Under the pieces are notes generated by a model that was not told where the DNA came from, did not search any database, and was given only the letters and a program-made list of their open reading frames with translations. The position numbers were made by a program, and so were the translations under genes. Below, in pieces: positions 25,403 through 34,891 of a stretch of 64,000 bases of DNA. The stretch comes from Spongiibacter taiwanensis (GTDB taxonomy: Bacteria > Pseudomonadota > Gammaproteobacteria > Pseudomonadales > Spongiibacteraceae): assembly GCF_023702635.1 (NCBI RefSeq), contig NZ_CP098455.1, forward strand, positions 2,170,001 to 2,234,000. Reading direction: 5' to 3'. How positions within the stretch are numbered: position 1 is the stretch's first letter; every line of letters starts with the position of its first letter.

Positions 25403-26290
25403 TCAGAAGTCGGAATACACCCGCAAAAAGCTGGCAAAGCGGGGAATGCCATTGGCCGTGAGGCCATAGGATTTATAGGTGACCACACTGCCAACAGTCG
25501 GCGGATGGCGGCGTTGCTCGTCGCTAAAGCCGCTGCCGATTTTAAAGCGTTGGCCGTTTGGCATCTCAACCAATATTGCGCCCATCATGCCCTGCAGGCG
25601 GCCCTGGCCGGGAAGGTGGGCGATGACCACCGCCTCGGCATCATCATGGCGTTTGAGTTTGAGCAGGTCGTCGCTGCGGCCAGCGCGATACACCGCCTTG
25701 CCCCGGTGGAGCATCAAGCCTTCGCCGCCAAGACCCATGATGCGATCCAGCTCGGCCATCAGGGCCCCTTGGCTTTGCATTTTTTGCTGAGGAATGACAG
25801 CGAGATAGGGCGCGCTGATGTGCTTGAGTTGGCCCAGCCGTTGATCGAAGGTGCCGGGGTGGTGTGGCAGGTCGAACACCATAAAGCGCATCTCTCGCCA
25901 CACCGCCGGGTCGGGCTGGCGGGAGCGCGCCGCGCCAGAGGTCTCATCAAAACGCCCCCGGCCAAGCCACAACTCACCATCAAGGGCCAACGCGGGAAAG
26001 CCCTCGGTGAACCAGGGCGGGGCCGCAATGATGTTGCCGCCCCGGGAGATGAGCTGCTTGCCATCCCAGCGGGCGCGAACGCCGTCGAGCTTTTCGCTGA
26101 CCCAATAGTCGGTCAGGGCGATACCCGGTTGATAGACCTCGGCCAGCAAAATGCCCGGTGGCGCGGCGGGGGGGTGACTGGCGGTGACGGGTTGCCCGGT
26201 GGTGTCAGTAGCAAGGGCACGGCAGGGAACGGTAAGGCTAAGATGGCTGGCGATGAGCAGCGCCGACAGATAACGGCTTGGGTGGTGCAT
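25403..26290 (-). CDS. ATP-dependent DNA ligase with signal peptide (Lig E-type)
   Basis: 295 residues. A signal peptide (SALLIASHLSLTVPCRALA) is followed by a minimal ligase. The nucleotidyl-accepting Lys is K67 in SEKLDGVRARW; further motifs are ALDGELWLG, EGLMLHRG and LLKLKRHDDAEAVV, and an OB-fold ends the protein (GSVVTYKSYGLTANGIPRFASFLRV). Lig E-type enzymes have no extra DNA-binding domains and act outside the cytoplasm, possibly in DNA uptake or biofilm. The export signal here fits that. Confidence 0.92.
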   Translation of the reverse strand: MHHPSRYLSALLIASHLSLTVPCRALATDTTGQPVTASHPPAAPPGILLAEVYQPGIALTDYWVSEKLDGVRARWDGKQLISRGGNIIAAPPWFTEGFPALALDGELWLGRGRFDETSGAARSRQPDPAVWREMRFMVFDLPHHPGTFDQRLGQLKHISAPYLAVIPQQKMQSQGALMAELDRIMGLGGEGLMLHRGKAVYRAGRSDDLLKLKRHDDAEAVVIAHLPGQGRLQGMMGAILVEMPNGQRFKIGSGFSDEQRRHPPTVGSVVTYKSYGLTANGIPRFASFLRVYSDF

Positions 26291-26336
26291 GGCAAATCCT
26301 CCCTGATTTGCGCAATGAATGAACCGCGTTAGCGAA

Positions 26337-26957
26337 TCAGGCTTTCACGGCTTCTCCGATATACATGTAGCTGGCGATGCGGGGCATCCCGGGCATGTAG
26401 CAGTTTTCGGCTCGGGTGATGTTGAAATTGGCGGCGCGGATCAGCGCATCGATATCGCGATTCAGGTGGCAGCCGCCGGCGAGTTTCATCCACAGGGGGG
26501 TGACCCGGTGCTGCCATTTTTCAACAGTGTGGTGACAGGCGCGGCCATGCTCGCAGAATAATAAGCGGCCGTCGGGTTTGAGTACCCGGTGCATTTGCTG
26601 CAGGGCCGCTTGCCAATCGGGAATGGTGCACAAGGTGTAGGTGAGCAGCACGGTGTCGACGCTTTCATCGTCCAGCGGAATTTGCTCGCCGGGCAGGTCG
26701 AGCCAGCGCACGTCGAGGTTCGACTTGGCGAGGTTCTTTTGGGCACGGCGGCGCATGCCGTGTGATGGCTCCAGGCCCCAGATAACGTCGACCTTTTCCG
26801 GGTCGTAGAGCGGGAGGTTGATGGCGCTGCCCATGCCGACTTCAAGCACGGCGCCCCGGGCCTCGGGCACTACCTTCTCGCGCATGCGCATCACGCTCTG
26901 GTGGCTGCATAGGGTGTCGATCAGGTGGGGCAAAATGCGGTGTTCGTAAAAGCTCAT
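26337..26957 (-). CDS. class I SAM-dependent methyltransferase
   Basis: 206 residues with the Rossmann methyltransferase core: SAM motif VLEVGMGSAINLPLYDPEKV, acidic GLEPS after strand two, and DTVLLTYTLCTIPDWQAALQQMHRVLKPDGRLLFCEHG. It is close to UbiE-like and putative phospholipid or small-molecule methyltransferases, but the substrate is unknown. It stands alone between the ligase and rubredoxin genes on the same strand. Confidence 0.88.
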   Translation of the reverse strand: MSFYEHRILPHLIDTLCSHQSVMRMREKVVPEARGAVLEVGMGSAINLPLYDPEKVDVIWGLEPSHGMRRRAQKNLAKSNLDVRWLDLPGEQIPLDDESVDTVLLTYTLCTIPDWQAALQQMHRVLKPDGRLLFCEHGRACHHTVEKWQHRVTPLWMKLAGGCHLNRDIDALIRAANFNITRAENCYMPGMPRIASYMYIGEAVKA

Positions 26958-27083
26958 GGTGGTCGCGTGGCACGCTGCTCTTGGCTAGGGGGTGACCTGA
27001 AGCATAGCGGATGAGGCGAAATTTGTGAAAGCTGGTCCCATAATATCGCCCCAAAAACTGGCCGCAAAACCCGGCGGAGGGGA

Positions 27084-27251
27084 TCAGCTGATCGGCACCA
27101 TTTCAAACTCTTCCTTGCCCACGCCGCAGTCCGGGCACATCCAGTCATCGGGAACGTCTTCCCAGGCGGTGCCGGGTGCAATGCCAGACTCCGGGTCGCC
27201 CTCGGCCTCGTCGTAAATCCAGCCGCACACCAAACATTCCCACTTTCGCAT
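27084..27251 (-). CDS. rubredoxin
   Basis: 55 residues, standard rubredoxin length. Two Cys pairs, ECLVCGW and [13 protein letters not shown], hold one mononuclear iron; the [19 protein letters not shown] region is diagnostic. It is a cytoplasmic one-electron carrier, for example to rubredoxin-dependent oxygenases or peroxide-reducing enzymes. A much longer in-frame ORF extends upstream but is rejected because the family domain starts exactly at this ATG. Confidence 0.96.
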   Translation of the reverse strand: MRKWECLVCGWIYDEAEGDPESGIAPGTAWEDVPDDWMCPDCGVGKEEFEMVPIS

Positions 27252-27448
27252 TGCTTCACCTTGATTAGTTGCCGTCTGGCCGAGCGCAGTGGCCACCGGT
27301 TGCAAGGCTTGCAACTGGCTGGCGGATCGCGCATTCTGCCGCCTCGTTTTGGCGATATCGGCCTGAATGTCAGGGATGCAAAATTCGGGCGCAGTACCCG
27401 CCCGATGTGGCGGCAACGGCGCCGATCCCCTTTTTTGGAAGCCCGCGA

Positions 27449-28012
27449 TTGTACACCCGTCGAGCAAATTTCTACCAGCCAGCCGAGCCCCGGTGGCATG
27501 GGGCCAGTGAGTTTGGCCTCAGCGGACCGTCGCCGTCTCGGGCGATGATGGCCTGGCTGAGCGACCCGGATTCCCTGACGGCAAGACTACGCTGCAAATC
27601 GGGCAATCGCTTCAGCGTGCAAATTCTGAAACAGGCCTGGGCCCTGCCCCATGTGACTGAGCGACGCTTGCTGGGCATGGCCAATCGCGAGTGGGCGCTG
27701 GTGCGCGAAGTGCTGCTTTGCGGTGCCGGTGAGCCCTGGGTGTTTGCTCGCAGCGTCATGCCGGCGCGGTCGCTGCAGGGGGATTTAACCCGTCTGCGAA
27801 AGCTGGATCGCCAGCCCCTCGGGCACCTGCTGTTCAACTACCCGCTGATGCAACGAAGCCCTTATCAGTTCTGCCGTATGGCCGCCGACGCGCTGCGCCC
27901 GGAGGTGGTGGCTGATCGCGGGGCGAACCTGTGGGGACGTCGCTCTCGCTTTGATCTGGCAGGCCGGTCGATTATGGTCAGCGAGATTTTTCTGCCGACT
28001 TTTCAGCCCTGA
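27449..28012 (+). CDS. ubiC: chorismate lyase
   Basis: 187 residues from a TTG start with GGAAG seven bases upstream. The open frame continues much further left (to 27269), but that part overlaps the rubredoxin promoter and has no family similarity. The UbiC features are [46 protein letters not shown] and [23 protein letters not shown]. The enzyme splits chorismate into 4-hydroxybenzoate and pyruvate, the first step of ubiquinone synthesis. It lies just before ubiA. Confidence 0.9.
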   Translation: MYTRRANFYQPAEPRWHGASEFGLSGPSPSRAMMAWLSDPDSLTARLRCKSGNRFSVQILKQAWALPHVTERRLLGMANREWALVREVLLCGAGEPWVFARSVMPARSLQGDLTRLRKLDRQPLGHLLFNYPLMQRSPYQFCRMAADALRPEVVADRGANLWGRRSRFDLAGRSIMVSEIFLPTFQP

Positions 28013-28097
28013 TTCATCGCGCCTGCGGGGATCGCACTGACAAGGTCGGGACAGTTATACTGCCGATCTTGTTGTTGCCAGGACGCTGCCGATTTCA

Positions 28098-28979
28098 ATG
28101 AAAGCCCTACTGGAAAAACTCCGTGCTCAGCTGCCCCACTACCTGGCGCTGATGCGGGTCGCTCGCCCCATCGGTACCTATCTGGTGCTGTGGCCCACTT
28201 TGTGGGCGCTGTGGATTGCGGCCGAGGGCTTCCCGGATTGGCACCTGCTGATCATCTTTTGCCTGGGCACGTTTCTGATGCGCTCGGCCGGTTGCGTGAT
28301 CAATGACTACGCTGACCGCAAGATCGACGCCCATGTTCAGCGCACCAAAGCCCGCCCCTTTGCCACCGGCGCAGTGACCGAAAAAGAAGCCCTGATTCTG
28401 TTTGCCTGCCTGTGTCTAACGGCGTTTGTCTTGGTGCTGTTTACCAATTTGATGACTATTCTGCTGTCCTTTGGCGCGGTGGCGCTGGCGGCTTGCTACC
28501 CCTTTATGAAGCGCTACACCCATTTGCCCCAGGTGGTGTTGGGCGCCGCCTTTGCCTGGGGGATTCCTATGGCCTTTGCCGCCCAGCAGGGCGCGTTGCC
28601 GCCCGCCCTGTGGCTGATATACATCGGCGTGCTGATGTGGACCATTGCCTACGACACCTTCTATGCCATGGTGGACCGGGAGGACGACCTGAAGATTGGG
28701 GTGAAATCCACCGCGATCCTGTTTGGCGAAGATGACAAAACCATCACCGGCATGTTGCAGGTGTGCGTGATTATCGTGCTGGTGTTGGTGGGGGTGCAGT
28801 TTTCCCTCAGTTTTATCTATTACGCCGGGCTGATGGCCGCCAGTGGCCTGTTTATTTACCAGCAACACCTGATTCGATTTCGGGACCGGGATCAGTGCTT
28901 TAAAGCTTTTCTGAACAACAATTATGTTGGTGGCGTGATCTTTGTCGGCATCGTGCTGCACTACCTCATCACACCCTGA
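28098..28979 (+). CDS. ubiA: 4-hydroxybenzoate polyprenyltransferase
   Basis: 293 residues with about eight membrane helices. The two aspartate-rich motifs of UbiA prenyltransferases are present: [19 protein letters not shown] and [25 protein letters not shown]. It attaches the polyprenyl chain to 4-hydroxybenzoate at the inner membrane. It is cotranscribed with ubiC. Confidence 0.97.
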   Translation: MKALLEKLRAQLPHYLALMRVARPIGTYLVLWPTLWALWIAAEGFPDWHLLIIFCLGTFLMRSAGCVINDYADRKIDAHVQRTKARPFATGAVTEKEALILFACLCLTAFVLVLFTNLMTILLSFGAVALAACYPFMKRYTHLPQVVLGAAFAWGIPMAFAAQQGALPPALWLIYIGVLMWTIAYDTFYAMVDREDDLKIGVKSTAILFGEDDKTITGMLQVCVIIVLVLVGVQFSLSFIYYAGLMAASGLFIYQQHLIRFRDRDQCFKAFLNNNYVGGVIFVGIVLHYLITP

Positions 28980-28989
28980 GGGCGCTGCC

Positions 28990-30135
28990 GTGGCCCTCGC
29001 GCTAGAGTTTGTTTCCTCCCTGTCTGAAATCCGCGCCGCGGAGTGGGACGCCCTCCACGACGGCACCTACCCCTTCGTGCGTTATGCCTTTTTAGCTGCG
29101 CTGGAGCAGAGCGGCGCCGTGAATGAAGACAAGGGCTGGCAGCCCCATCACCTGATTGCCCGGCACCAGGGCCAGATAGTTGCCGCCTTGCCCTTGTATT
29201 TGAAAGACCACAGCTACGGCGAATATGTCTTCGATTGGGCTTGGGCAGATGCCTATCAACGCTATGGTCGGCGCTACTATCCCAAGTTGCTGTCCGCGAT
29301 TCCCTTTACCCCCGCCACCGGCCCGCGCCTGCTGTTGGCGCCGGGGCAGGATGCAGACCAACGCTTACCCGAGCTGGTAACCGGTCTGCAGGACGAGGCG
29401 CTGGCCCGCGGCGCATCCTCGGTGCATCTGTTGTTTCCCAGCGAGGCCGTGTCGAACCAGCTCCAGCAACACAACCTGATGCAGCGAGTGGGCGCGCAAT
29501 ACCACTGGTTTGATGATGGCTACGGCGACTTCGACGGCTTTCTGGCCAGCTTCAGCTCGCGCAAGCGCAAAACGGTGCGCAAGGAGCGCCGGGTGGTGAT
29601 CGACCAGGGCCTGAGCCTGGCGACCTTGGAGGGAGACGCCATCAGCGAAGCGGATTGGCAGTTCTTCTTTTATTGCTACCAGATGACCTACGCCAAACGC
29701 AGCGGCCACGGCGGCTATTTACCCGAGGACTTTTTTCATCGCCTGGCCAGCGATATGCCCGATGCCCTGGTGATGATGGTGGCTTACTTTGAGGGCAAGC
29801 GCGTGGCCGCCGCGCTGAATTTTCGCGGGGGCGATACGCTCTATGGCCGCTACTGGGGCTGTGTGCGGGAGTTTGAGTTTCTCCACTTTGAAGCCTGCTA
29901 TTACCGGGGTATTGATTATTGCCTGGCCAACGGCCTGACCCATTTTGACCCCGGCGCCCAGGGCGAGCATAAAATCCAGCGGGGCTTCACCCCCATCATG
30001 ACCTACTCCAATCACTGGCTGGCTGACGGCGCCTTTCGCGACGCGGTGGGGAATTTTCTCGCCGAAGAGCGGCGGCATATTGAGGGGTATCTGGTGGATG
30101 CGGGGGAGATGTTGCCCTTTCGGAAGGGGGAGTAA
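28990..30135 (+). CDS. FemAB/GNAT-like acyltransferase (peptidogalycan-biosynthesis type)
   Basis: 382 residues from GTG 28990 with GAGGG upstream, 10 bases after ubiA. A longer reading would overlap ubiA. It has FVSSLSEIRAAEWDALH, HLIARHQGQIVAALPLYLKDHSYGEYVFDWAWADAY, the FSSRKRKTVRKERR basic motif, and GRYWGCVREFEFLHFEACYYRGIDYCLANGLTHFDPGAQGEHKIQRGF near the end. This matches the COG3146-type GNAT superfamily proteins. Donor and acceptor are not known. Confidence 0.88.
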   Translation: MALALEFVSSLSEIRAAEWDALHDGTYPFVRYAFLAALEQSGAVNEDKGWQPHHLIARHQGQIVAALPLYLKDHSYGEYVFDWAWADAYQRYGRRYYPKLLSAIPFTPATGPRLLLAPGQDADQRLPELVTGLQDEALARGASSVHLLFPSEAVSNQLQQHNLMQRVGAQYHWFDDGYGDFDGFLASFSSRKRKTVRKERRVVIDQGLSLATLEGDAISEADWQFFFYCYQMTYAKRSGHGGYLPEDFFHRLASDMPDALVMMVAYFEGKRVAAALNFRGGDTLYGRYWGCVREFEFLHFEACYYRGIDYCLANGLTHFDPGAQGEHKIQRGFTPIMTYSNHWLADGAFRDAVGNFLAEERRHIEGYLVDAGEMLPFRKGE

Positions 30136-30247
30136 CCTTTGGCGGTCGGCATATTGTGGGTTGTGCTGTTGGCTGTTGGTTTTAGGTCCGCTTATGACTT
30201 CTCGTTAGGGGACTTTGTCGGGTTTGCTGAAGTTACTGATGGCAATC

Positions 30248-30309
30248 GTTTCGCCTTGCTGGGCGACCTACTTCTTTTTTGCGCCAAAAAAGAAGTAGGC
30301 AAGAAAAAG
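30248..30309 (+). repeat. left arm of a long inverted repeat, with internal palindrome
   Basis: TTTCGCC..GCTGGGCGACCTACTTC.. is repeated in inverse orientation at 31951-32012. Inside it 30267-30280 pairs perfectly with 30286-30299 (14 bases, loop of five). The flanking stretch 30136-30315 has no gene. Confidence 0.75.
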
Positions 30310-30315
30310 GGCGCC

Positions 30316-31557
30316 TGTATGATTCAGATACATGGGTAACACATTATTTCAAATACATGGGTTACACTTTTATCGTCCAATAGGGGAAGGCTTTACCGCC
30401 AATATTGCGCTGGTTAAAGCCACCCAACCTAATGGGTCCAAAGTAGATATCCCAAATTCCATCGTCAACCTGCTCAAGTCCCACACGCTCACCTTTGAGG
30501 GAATGGGACACATAGACCTGCCCGCCGCCCCAATAGATTGTGCCGCTGCGAAGCGCTGTAACACGCCTGAGGTACGCTAAGCGCCAGTGATTCGTGTGGG
30601 CGCTGCTCATTGTAGTCTCGCCGAAAGATATCCATACAATGCTGCTGAGCTGCCATCGTGTCAGCGACGGGCTTGGTGACGACCTGCTTCATGGTCCGAT
30701 GCATCCGTTCATGGCGCCCATTTTGTTGGGGCATTCCCGGTTTGATGCGCTCGGGCACAATGCCCAGCCGCACCCACCAGACCGACAAAGCAGAAAGGCC
30801 CCCTGGCGCTTTGCTGGCGAAGGGAACCCCATTGTCACTGCGAATTCGTCGAGGCAGCCCATACTCTTTGAATAGCTGCTCAAAGACTTGCTTAGCCGCC
30901 TTTGTTTCGGTTCCCTCAAGCCCCTGACAGCCCAATAGAAATCGGCTGTGATGATCCATCACCGTCAGCGGAAAGCACCACGGCCCGTGGCCAAGCTTGA
31001 ACTGCCCCTTAAAATCCACACTCCACAAATCATTGGGGGCAGCGACCGGCGCAAAGGGCTCACGATAAGGACTGACCCGTCGCCTGGGTTGGCGGGCCTC
31101 AATCAAGCCGTGTCGCTTAAGAATGTTGTGAATGCTAGTGATCGACGGCACCGGTGTATCAGGAAACTGCTCTCGGAGCTTTTGCTGGATCTTCTTCGGG
31201 CCCAACGTCATACGACCGATACAACGAGACGCCACCACCGCCTGCTCAATGGCGTAGGGGATCGCCGCTGGGTGATGAAGAGGCCGGCGGCTTCGCTCTT
31301 GGAGGCCCTCAATGCCGGAGGCTTGGTATCGCTCGACCCACTTGTAGCCGGTCTTACGGCTGATGCCGTAGTAGCGGCATAGCTCAGCAAAATAGCGCCG
31401 ACCACCGCGAAGATAATCGCTAATAAATAACACTCGTTCGTCCATCGGTTTCACATCTCGCCAAGGCATGAGCACCTCCTATCCGGTGCTCACTATTTAA
31501 CCAATGTGTTACCTATGTATTTGAAACAAACTGTTACCTATGTTGTTGAACCCTACA
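30316..31557 (-). mobile_element. IS481-family insertion sequence, apparently complete
   Basis: About 1242 bases with imperfect terminal inverted repeats that start TGTA. Left TGTATGATTCAGATACATGG pairs with right-end TGTAGGGTTCAACAACATAG, and the similarity extends inward about 50 bases, including TTTCAAATACAT. A 4-base direct repeat CGCC flanks it (30312-30315 and 31558-31561). It carries one full transposase gene. Confidence 0.85.
30489..31469 (-). CDS. IS481-family transposase
   Basis: 326 residues from an ATG with a perfect AGGAGG seven bases upstream. N-terminal helix-turn-helix (YFAELCRYYGISRKTGYKWVERYQ), then the DDE catalytic core: LWSVDFKGQF (first Asp), RIRSDNGVPF (second Asp) and PQQNGRHERMHRTMK (Glu). 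No frameshift or stop interrupts it, so it is probably active. Confidence 0.95.
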   Translation of the reverse strand: MPWRDVKPMDERVLFISDYLRGGRRYFAELCRYYGISRKTGYKWVERYQASGIEGLQERSRRPLHHPAAIPYAIEQAVVASRCIGRMTLGPKKIQQKLREQFPDTPVPSITSIHNILKRHGLIEARQPRRRVSPYREPFAPVAAPNDLWSVDFKGQFKLGHGPWCFPLTVMDHHSRFLLGCQGLEGTETKAAKQVFEQLFKEYGLPRRIRSDNGVPFASKAPGGLSALSVWWVRLGIVPERIKPGMPQQNGRHERMHRTMKQVVTKPVADTMAAQQHCMDIFRRDYNEQRPHESLALSVPQACYSASQRHNLLGRRAGLCVPFPQR

Positions 31558-32223
31558 CGCCCCTATCGCTCGCCCTTCGGGTTCCCTGCGCTTCTCAAAA
31601 TCCAAAGGGAACGCTGCGGAACTCGCTTCGCTCAAACAGTCCTCGCTAAAAGCCTCCCTTTGGATTTCTGCGATGCTCGGCGAGCTCAAAGGGGGATTGC
31701 CCCCGGTACTCCGAAATGAATACTTTTAGTTTTGAACATGGCGCAGCCTTCCTATTCTGCTTGAGGTATTTAAAACCGACCAGATTCGATGCTGCGGCCT
31801 TCCCCCCCTTGTGGAGCTGCTGAGCACTGGAGCGGCTCGCGGAGATAAGCAAAACACTGTTTGAGCGCAGCGAGTTTGTTTTGCGCCGCGAGACGCGAAG
31901 CGCGCAAGGAACCGATGGCATCTTTTCGCCATCGGCAGCGCAGCCGGGGTGTGCTTTTCTTGCTTACTTCTTTTTCACACAAAAAGAAGTAAGTCGCCCA
32001 GCGGGGCGAAACAAAAGCCTTCCGCAGGAAATATAACTACGACCAGGTGCCTTGCCCGCAGGACAAGGGTCTGGAGACCCAAGTAAGAGCTCTGCGCCCA
32101 CAACCTGACAATTATTCACTAAGACCAGGGCCTAGCCCAAGCGGCACAACAGCCTTCCACCGGAAACTTAACGAGGCTAGGGCAAGGCTAAACGCCCGGA
32201 GTGCGTATCGCGCTCACACCCCC
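31558..32223. other. gene-free repeat region
   Basis: About 665 bases without a supported gene. It is rich in short inverted repeats such as CCAAAGGGA / TCCCTTTGG (about 31600 and 31655). Short ORFs on both strands (31646-31982) have no protein-like composition. It appears to be the interior of the inverted-repeat structure interrupted by the IS481 element, followed by unremarkable DNA. Confidence 0.55.
31951..32012 (-). repeat. right arm of the long inverted repeat
   Basis: The inverse complement of 30248-30309, with scattered differences. It also has an internal palindrome: 31963-31975 pairs perfectly with 31981-31993 (13 bases, loop of five). Confidence 0.75.
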
Positions 32224-32607
32224 TCACTGTTGTGCTTTCTTCAGCACCCGCTCTACATACAGCAAACACAATATCGGCAGTACGTAGCTAGTGAAAATCT
32301 CCGTCAACAGGAGAATCTCAGTCAGGGTCCACTGGCCATCAGAGCCATACCAGTACACGCCGATAGGCATGGCAACAAACAGCAGGGTGGGGAGGTATCG
32401 CCAGGCGTAGTAAGACACGCTGGTGGCTTCTTCGGCGTCGGCACGGCGGTAGCAGTAGAAGGTGACCAATACCACCAGGATACCCACGGCGAGGGCATAG
32501 TAATTGCCCAGCAATTCGGCGAGGAGGTTGAGAATCGCGCCAAAGACCAGGCTCAACAGACTGATGTTGGCCAGGGCTCGCAGCACTCGTAGTTTGCGCC
32601 GTTCCAT
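32224..32607 (-). CDS. four-helix membrane protein, unknown
   Basis: 127 residues from an ATG with an AGGAGA site. Four hydrophobic segments (about 13-33, 35-51, 70-85, 96-117) are separated by short loops, with basic ends (ERRKLRVLRALA; VERVLKKAQQ). It follows trhP by 52 bases on the same strand and is probably cotranscribed. No family is recognised. Confidence 0.72.
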   Translation of the reverse strand: MERRKLRVLRALANISLLSLVFGAILNLLAELLGNYYALAVGILVVLVTFYCYRRADAEEATSVSYYAWRYLPTLLFVAMPIGVYWYGSDGQWTLTEILLLTEIFTSYVLPILCLLYVERVLKKAQQ

Positions 32608-32659
32608 CTTGTCTCCTTTTTGTGAGCTGCCGAGTGTTGGTGAGTCGCCGAGTTTGTAT

Positions 32660-34003
32660 TTATGCCGCGCCGCTATGGATGTTTTTGACGAGCAGCCCAA
32701 AGGTCATGGCGTCGTCGCTTGCGCTGACCGGCAGCGGAATTTTTACCCGGTGGCCGGAGCCGGGGGCGACATCAATATTCTTCTCGCGCTTGTCTAAAAG
32801 AGACTCCAGCGCGAAGCGATGGTTTCCTGCCGGGGTCATCAGTTCCAGGGTGTCGCCCAGCGCAAAGCGGTTTTTCACGTCGACGGTGGCGATCTGCCCG
32901 TCCCAGTCGACCACCTCGCCAACAAATTGTTGTTGCTGGCTGGTATTTTGGCCCAGCTCGTAGCTCTGGTATTCCTTGGGCGGATGACGCCGGTAGAAAC
33001 CTTCTGTATAGCCCCGATTGGCGAGGGTTTCCAACTGGTCCATAAGGCCCATGTCAAAGGGCCTGCCAGCGGCGGCGTCGCTGATCGCCCGGCGATAGAC
33101 CTGGGCGGTGCGGGCGGCGTAGTAGTGGGATTTGGTGCGACCCTCAATCTTGAGCGAGTGGATCCCCATTTCCATCAGCTTGGCCACATGCTGAACGGCG
33201 CGGAGATCTTTGCTGTTCATAATGTAGGTGCCGTGCTCGTCCTCATAGGCGGGCATGAATTCGCCGGGCCGTTCCCGCTGTTGCAGCAATACCGGCTCGG
33301 GCTGAAATTGCTGGACGGGGATAGCCTCGGCCGTGCTGGTCGCAATCTGCTGGGCTGGAATCAGGTCGCCGCTGTCGTCCTCTTTGGCATCGTGGGCCTG
33401 ATACTGCCAGCGGCAGGCGTTGGTGCAGGCGCCCTGGTTGGAGTCCCGGTGATTCATGTAGCCGGACAACAGGCAGCGGCCGGAGTAGGCGATACACAGG
33501 GCGCCGTGGACGAAGACTTCCAGCTCCATCTCGGGGACCCGCTCGCGGATTTCGCCAATCTCTTCCAGTGACAGCTCCCGGGACAGAATGACCCGGCTGA
33601 CCCCATTCTGATACCAGAACTTCACGGTGGCCCAATTGACGGCATTGGCTTGTACCGACAGGTGGATGGGCATGTCGGGCCAACGCTCTTTCACCAGCAT
33701 GATCAGGCCGGGGTCGGCCATGATCAGGGCGTCGGGCTGTAATTCAATGACCGGTTCGAGGTCGCGCAGATAACTGCGAATCTTGTCGTTGTGTGGCGAG
33801 ATGTTGGAAGCCAGGTAGAACTGCTTGCCCTGGCGGTGGCACTCGTTGATGCCTTCAGCCAGGACCTCCAGATCGCGGAATTCATTGTTGCGCACCCGCA
33901 GACTGTAACGGGGCTGGCCGGCATAGACGGCGTCGGCACCAAAGGCCAATGCGTAGCGCATATTGCGCAGGCTGCCTGCGGGAGAGAGGAGTTCGGCGGT
34001 CAT
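32660..34003 (-). CDS. trhP: tRNA 5-hydroxyuridine modification protein, U32 peptidase family (YegQ/TrhP)
   Basis: 447 residues. The N-terminus ELLSPAGSLRNMRYALAFGADAVYAG, the SVQANAVNWATVKFW region and the EVFVHGALCIAYSGRCLLSGYMNHRDSNQGACTNACRWQY signature with iron-sulfur-type cysteines identify the YegQ/TrhP branch of U32. E. coli TrhP makes 5-hydroxyuridine at the tRNA wobble base, using prephenate. Despite the family name it is not known to be a protease. Confidence 0.93.
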   Translation of the reverse strand: MTAELLSPAGSLRNMRYALAFGADAVYAGQPRYSLRVRNNEFRDLEVLAEGINECHRQGKQFYLASNISPHNDKIRSYLRDLEPVIELQPDALIMADPGLIMLVKERWPDMPIHLSVQANAVNWATVKFWYQNGVSRVILSRELSLEEIGEIRERVPEMELEVFVHGALCIAYSGRCLLSGYMNHRDSNQGACTNACRWQYQAHDAKEDDSGDLIPAQQIATSTAEAIPVQQFQPEPVLLQQRERPGEFMPAYEDEHGTYIMNSKDLRAVQHVAKLMEMGIHSLKIEGRTKSHYYAARTAQVYRRAISDAAAGRPFDMGLMDQLETLANRGYTEGFYRRHPPKEYQSYELGQNTSQQQQFVGEVVDWDGQIATVDVKNRFALGDTLELMTPAGNHRFALESLLDKREKNIDVAPGSGHRVKIPLPVSASDDAMTFGLLVKNIHSGAA

Positions 34004-34138
34004 ATTCAGGGTGGCCAGAAAAAACCGCTATGGTAGCGCAAAGCCAGCGGCGGCTGAATGCCCGCTCGGGTTGACCGCCAATGTGTTGATGCAGGAGATG
34101 GCATTGTGGAAACTTGCCGCTAAACTGTGCCGCTAGAA

Positions 34139-34891
34139 ATGAAGCGAGTCATCCAGTCATTGCAAGCAGGGCGGCAAACCAGACAGCGGCGGAGAGGCCT
34201 GGCATTAGCAGCATGTATTGTTGTCCTGCCGGTGTCGGCGTCATTTGGACAAATTCAAGGCGCCTCCGAACTGCACGCCGATGCTGATGGCGACGGGGTG
34301 GTGGATTACCAGGACCGCTGTGGGCAGACCCGGCCCGGCGCCGAGGTGGATGAGCACGGCTGCGCCGATAGCGATCACGATGGCATTCTCGACCCGGTGG
34401 ACCGGTGTCCGGCGAGCGACCCGGGTGCAGATGTGGATGCCTGGGGGTGCGCCGACAGTGACAGCGACGGGGTGAAAAATCCGGTGGATCGCTGCCCGGC
34501 GACACCAAAAGGTGAGCAGGTCTTTGCCAATGGTTGCGCCGCGCGGCAACTTCCGCAATTGCAGGCGGTCTATTTTGCGGTTGACGCTTCGGAGCTGGAT
34601 ACTGCCGCCCTGGCAGTGATTGCCGATATCGCCCGGGTGCTGGGAACGTCCGCAGAATTTACCTTAGAAGTACAGGGTCATGCGGATAGCAGTGGTCCGG
34701 CTTGGTATAACCGCGCACTGTCGCAGCGTCGAGTGGCAGCGGTGCGCGCCGCACTGATCAATGCGGGCTTGCCAGGTGAGCGGATCACCGCCCGGTTCTT
34801 CGGTGAGTCTGCCCCTCAGGCAGATAACTATTCTGATGAGGGGCGGGCGCGAAACCGGCGGGTCAGTTTTCAGGTCAAAAAGCGCAACTAG
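34139..34891 (+). CDS. OmpA-family protein with thrombospondin type 3 repeats, no barrel
   Basis: 250 residues from ATG 34139; a GTG 12 bases upstream is possible. A signal peptide ends near VLPVSASFGQ. Three calcium-binding TSP3-like repeats follow (DADGDGVVDYQDRC, DSDHDGILDPVDRC, DSDSDGVKNPVDRCPATPKG). The C-terminal OmpA peptidoglycan-binding domain has YFAVDASELD, VQGHADSSGPAWYNRALSQRRV and GRARNRRVSF. It is periplasmic, anchoring to the cell wall. It lacks the N-terminal beta-barrel of the next gene and looks like a shortened paralogue. Confidence 0.9.
   Translation: MKRVIQSLQAGRQTRQRRRGLALAACIVVLPVSASFGQIQGASELHADADGDGVVDYQDRCGQTRPGAEVDEHGCADSDHDGILDPVDRCPASDPGADVDAWGCADSDSDGVKNPVDRCPATPKGEQVFANGCAARQLPQLQAVYFAVDASELDTAALAVIADIARVLGTSAEFTLEVQGHADSSGPAWYNRALSQRRVAAVRAALINAGLPGERITARFFGESAPQADNYSDEGRARNRRVSFQVKKRN

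Noticed and set aside
27084-27467. 127-codon reading of rubredoxin
   Set aside because: The rubredoxin fold starts exactly at the ATG at 27251; the extra 72 residues resemble nothing and would cover the ubiC promoter.
31646-31982. Short overlapping minus-strand ORFs next to the IS481 element
   Set aside because: They lie in repeat-rich DNA and have low-complexity, shifting products, so they are not believable genes.
32819-33571. 250-codon frame antisense to trhP
   Set aside because: Composition only (Gly/Val/Ala rich), no ribosome site, and trhP on the other strand is certain.
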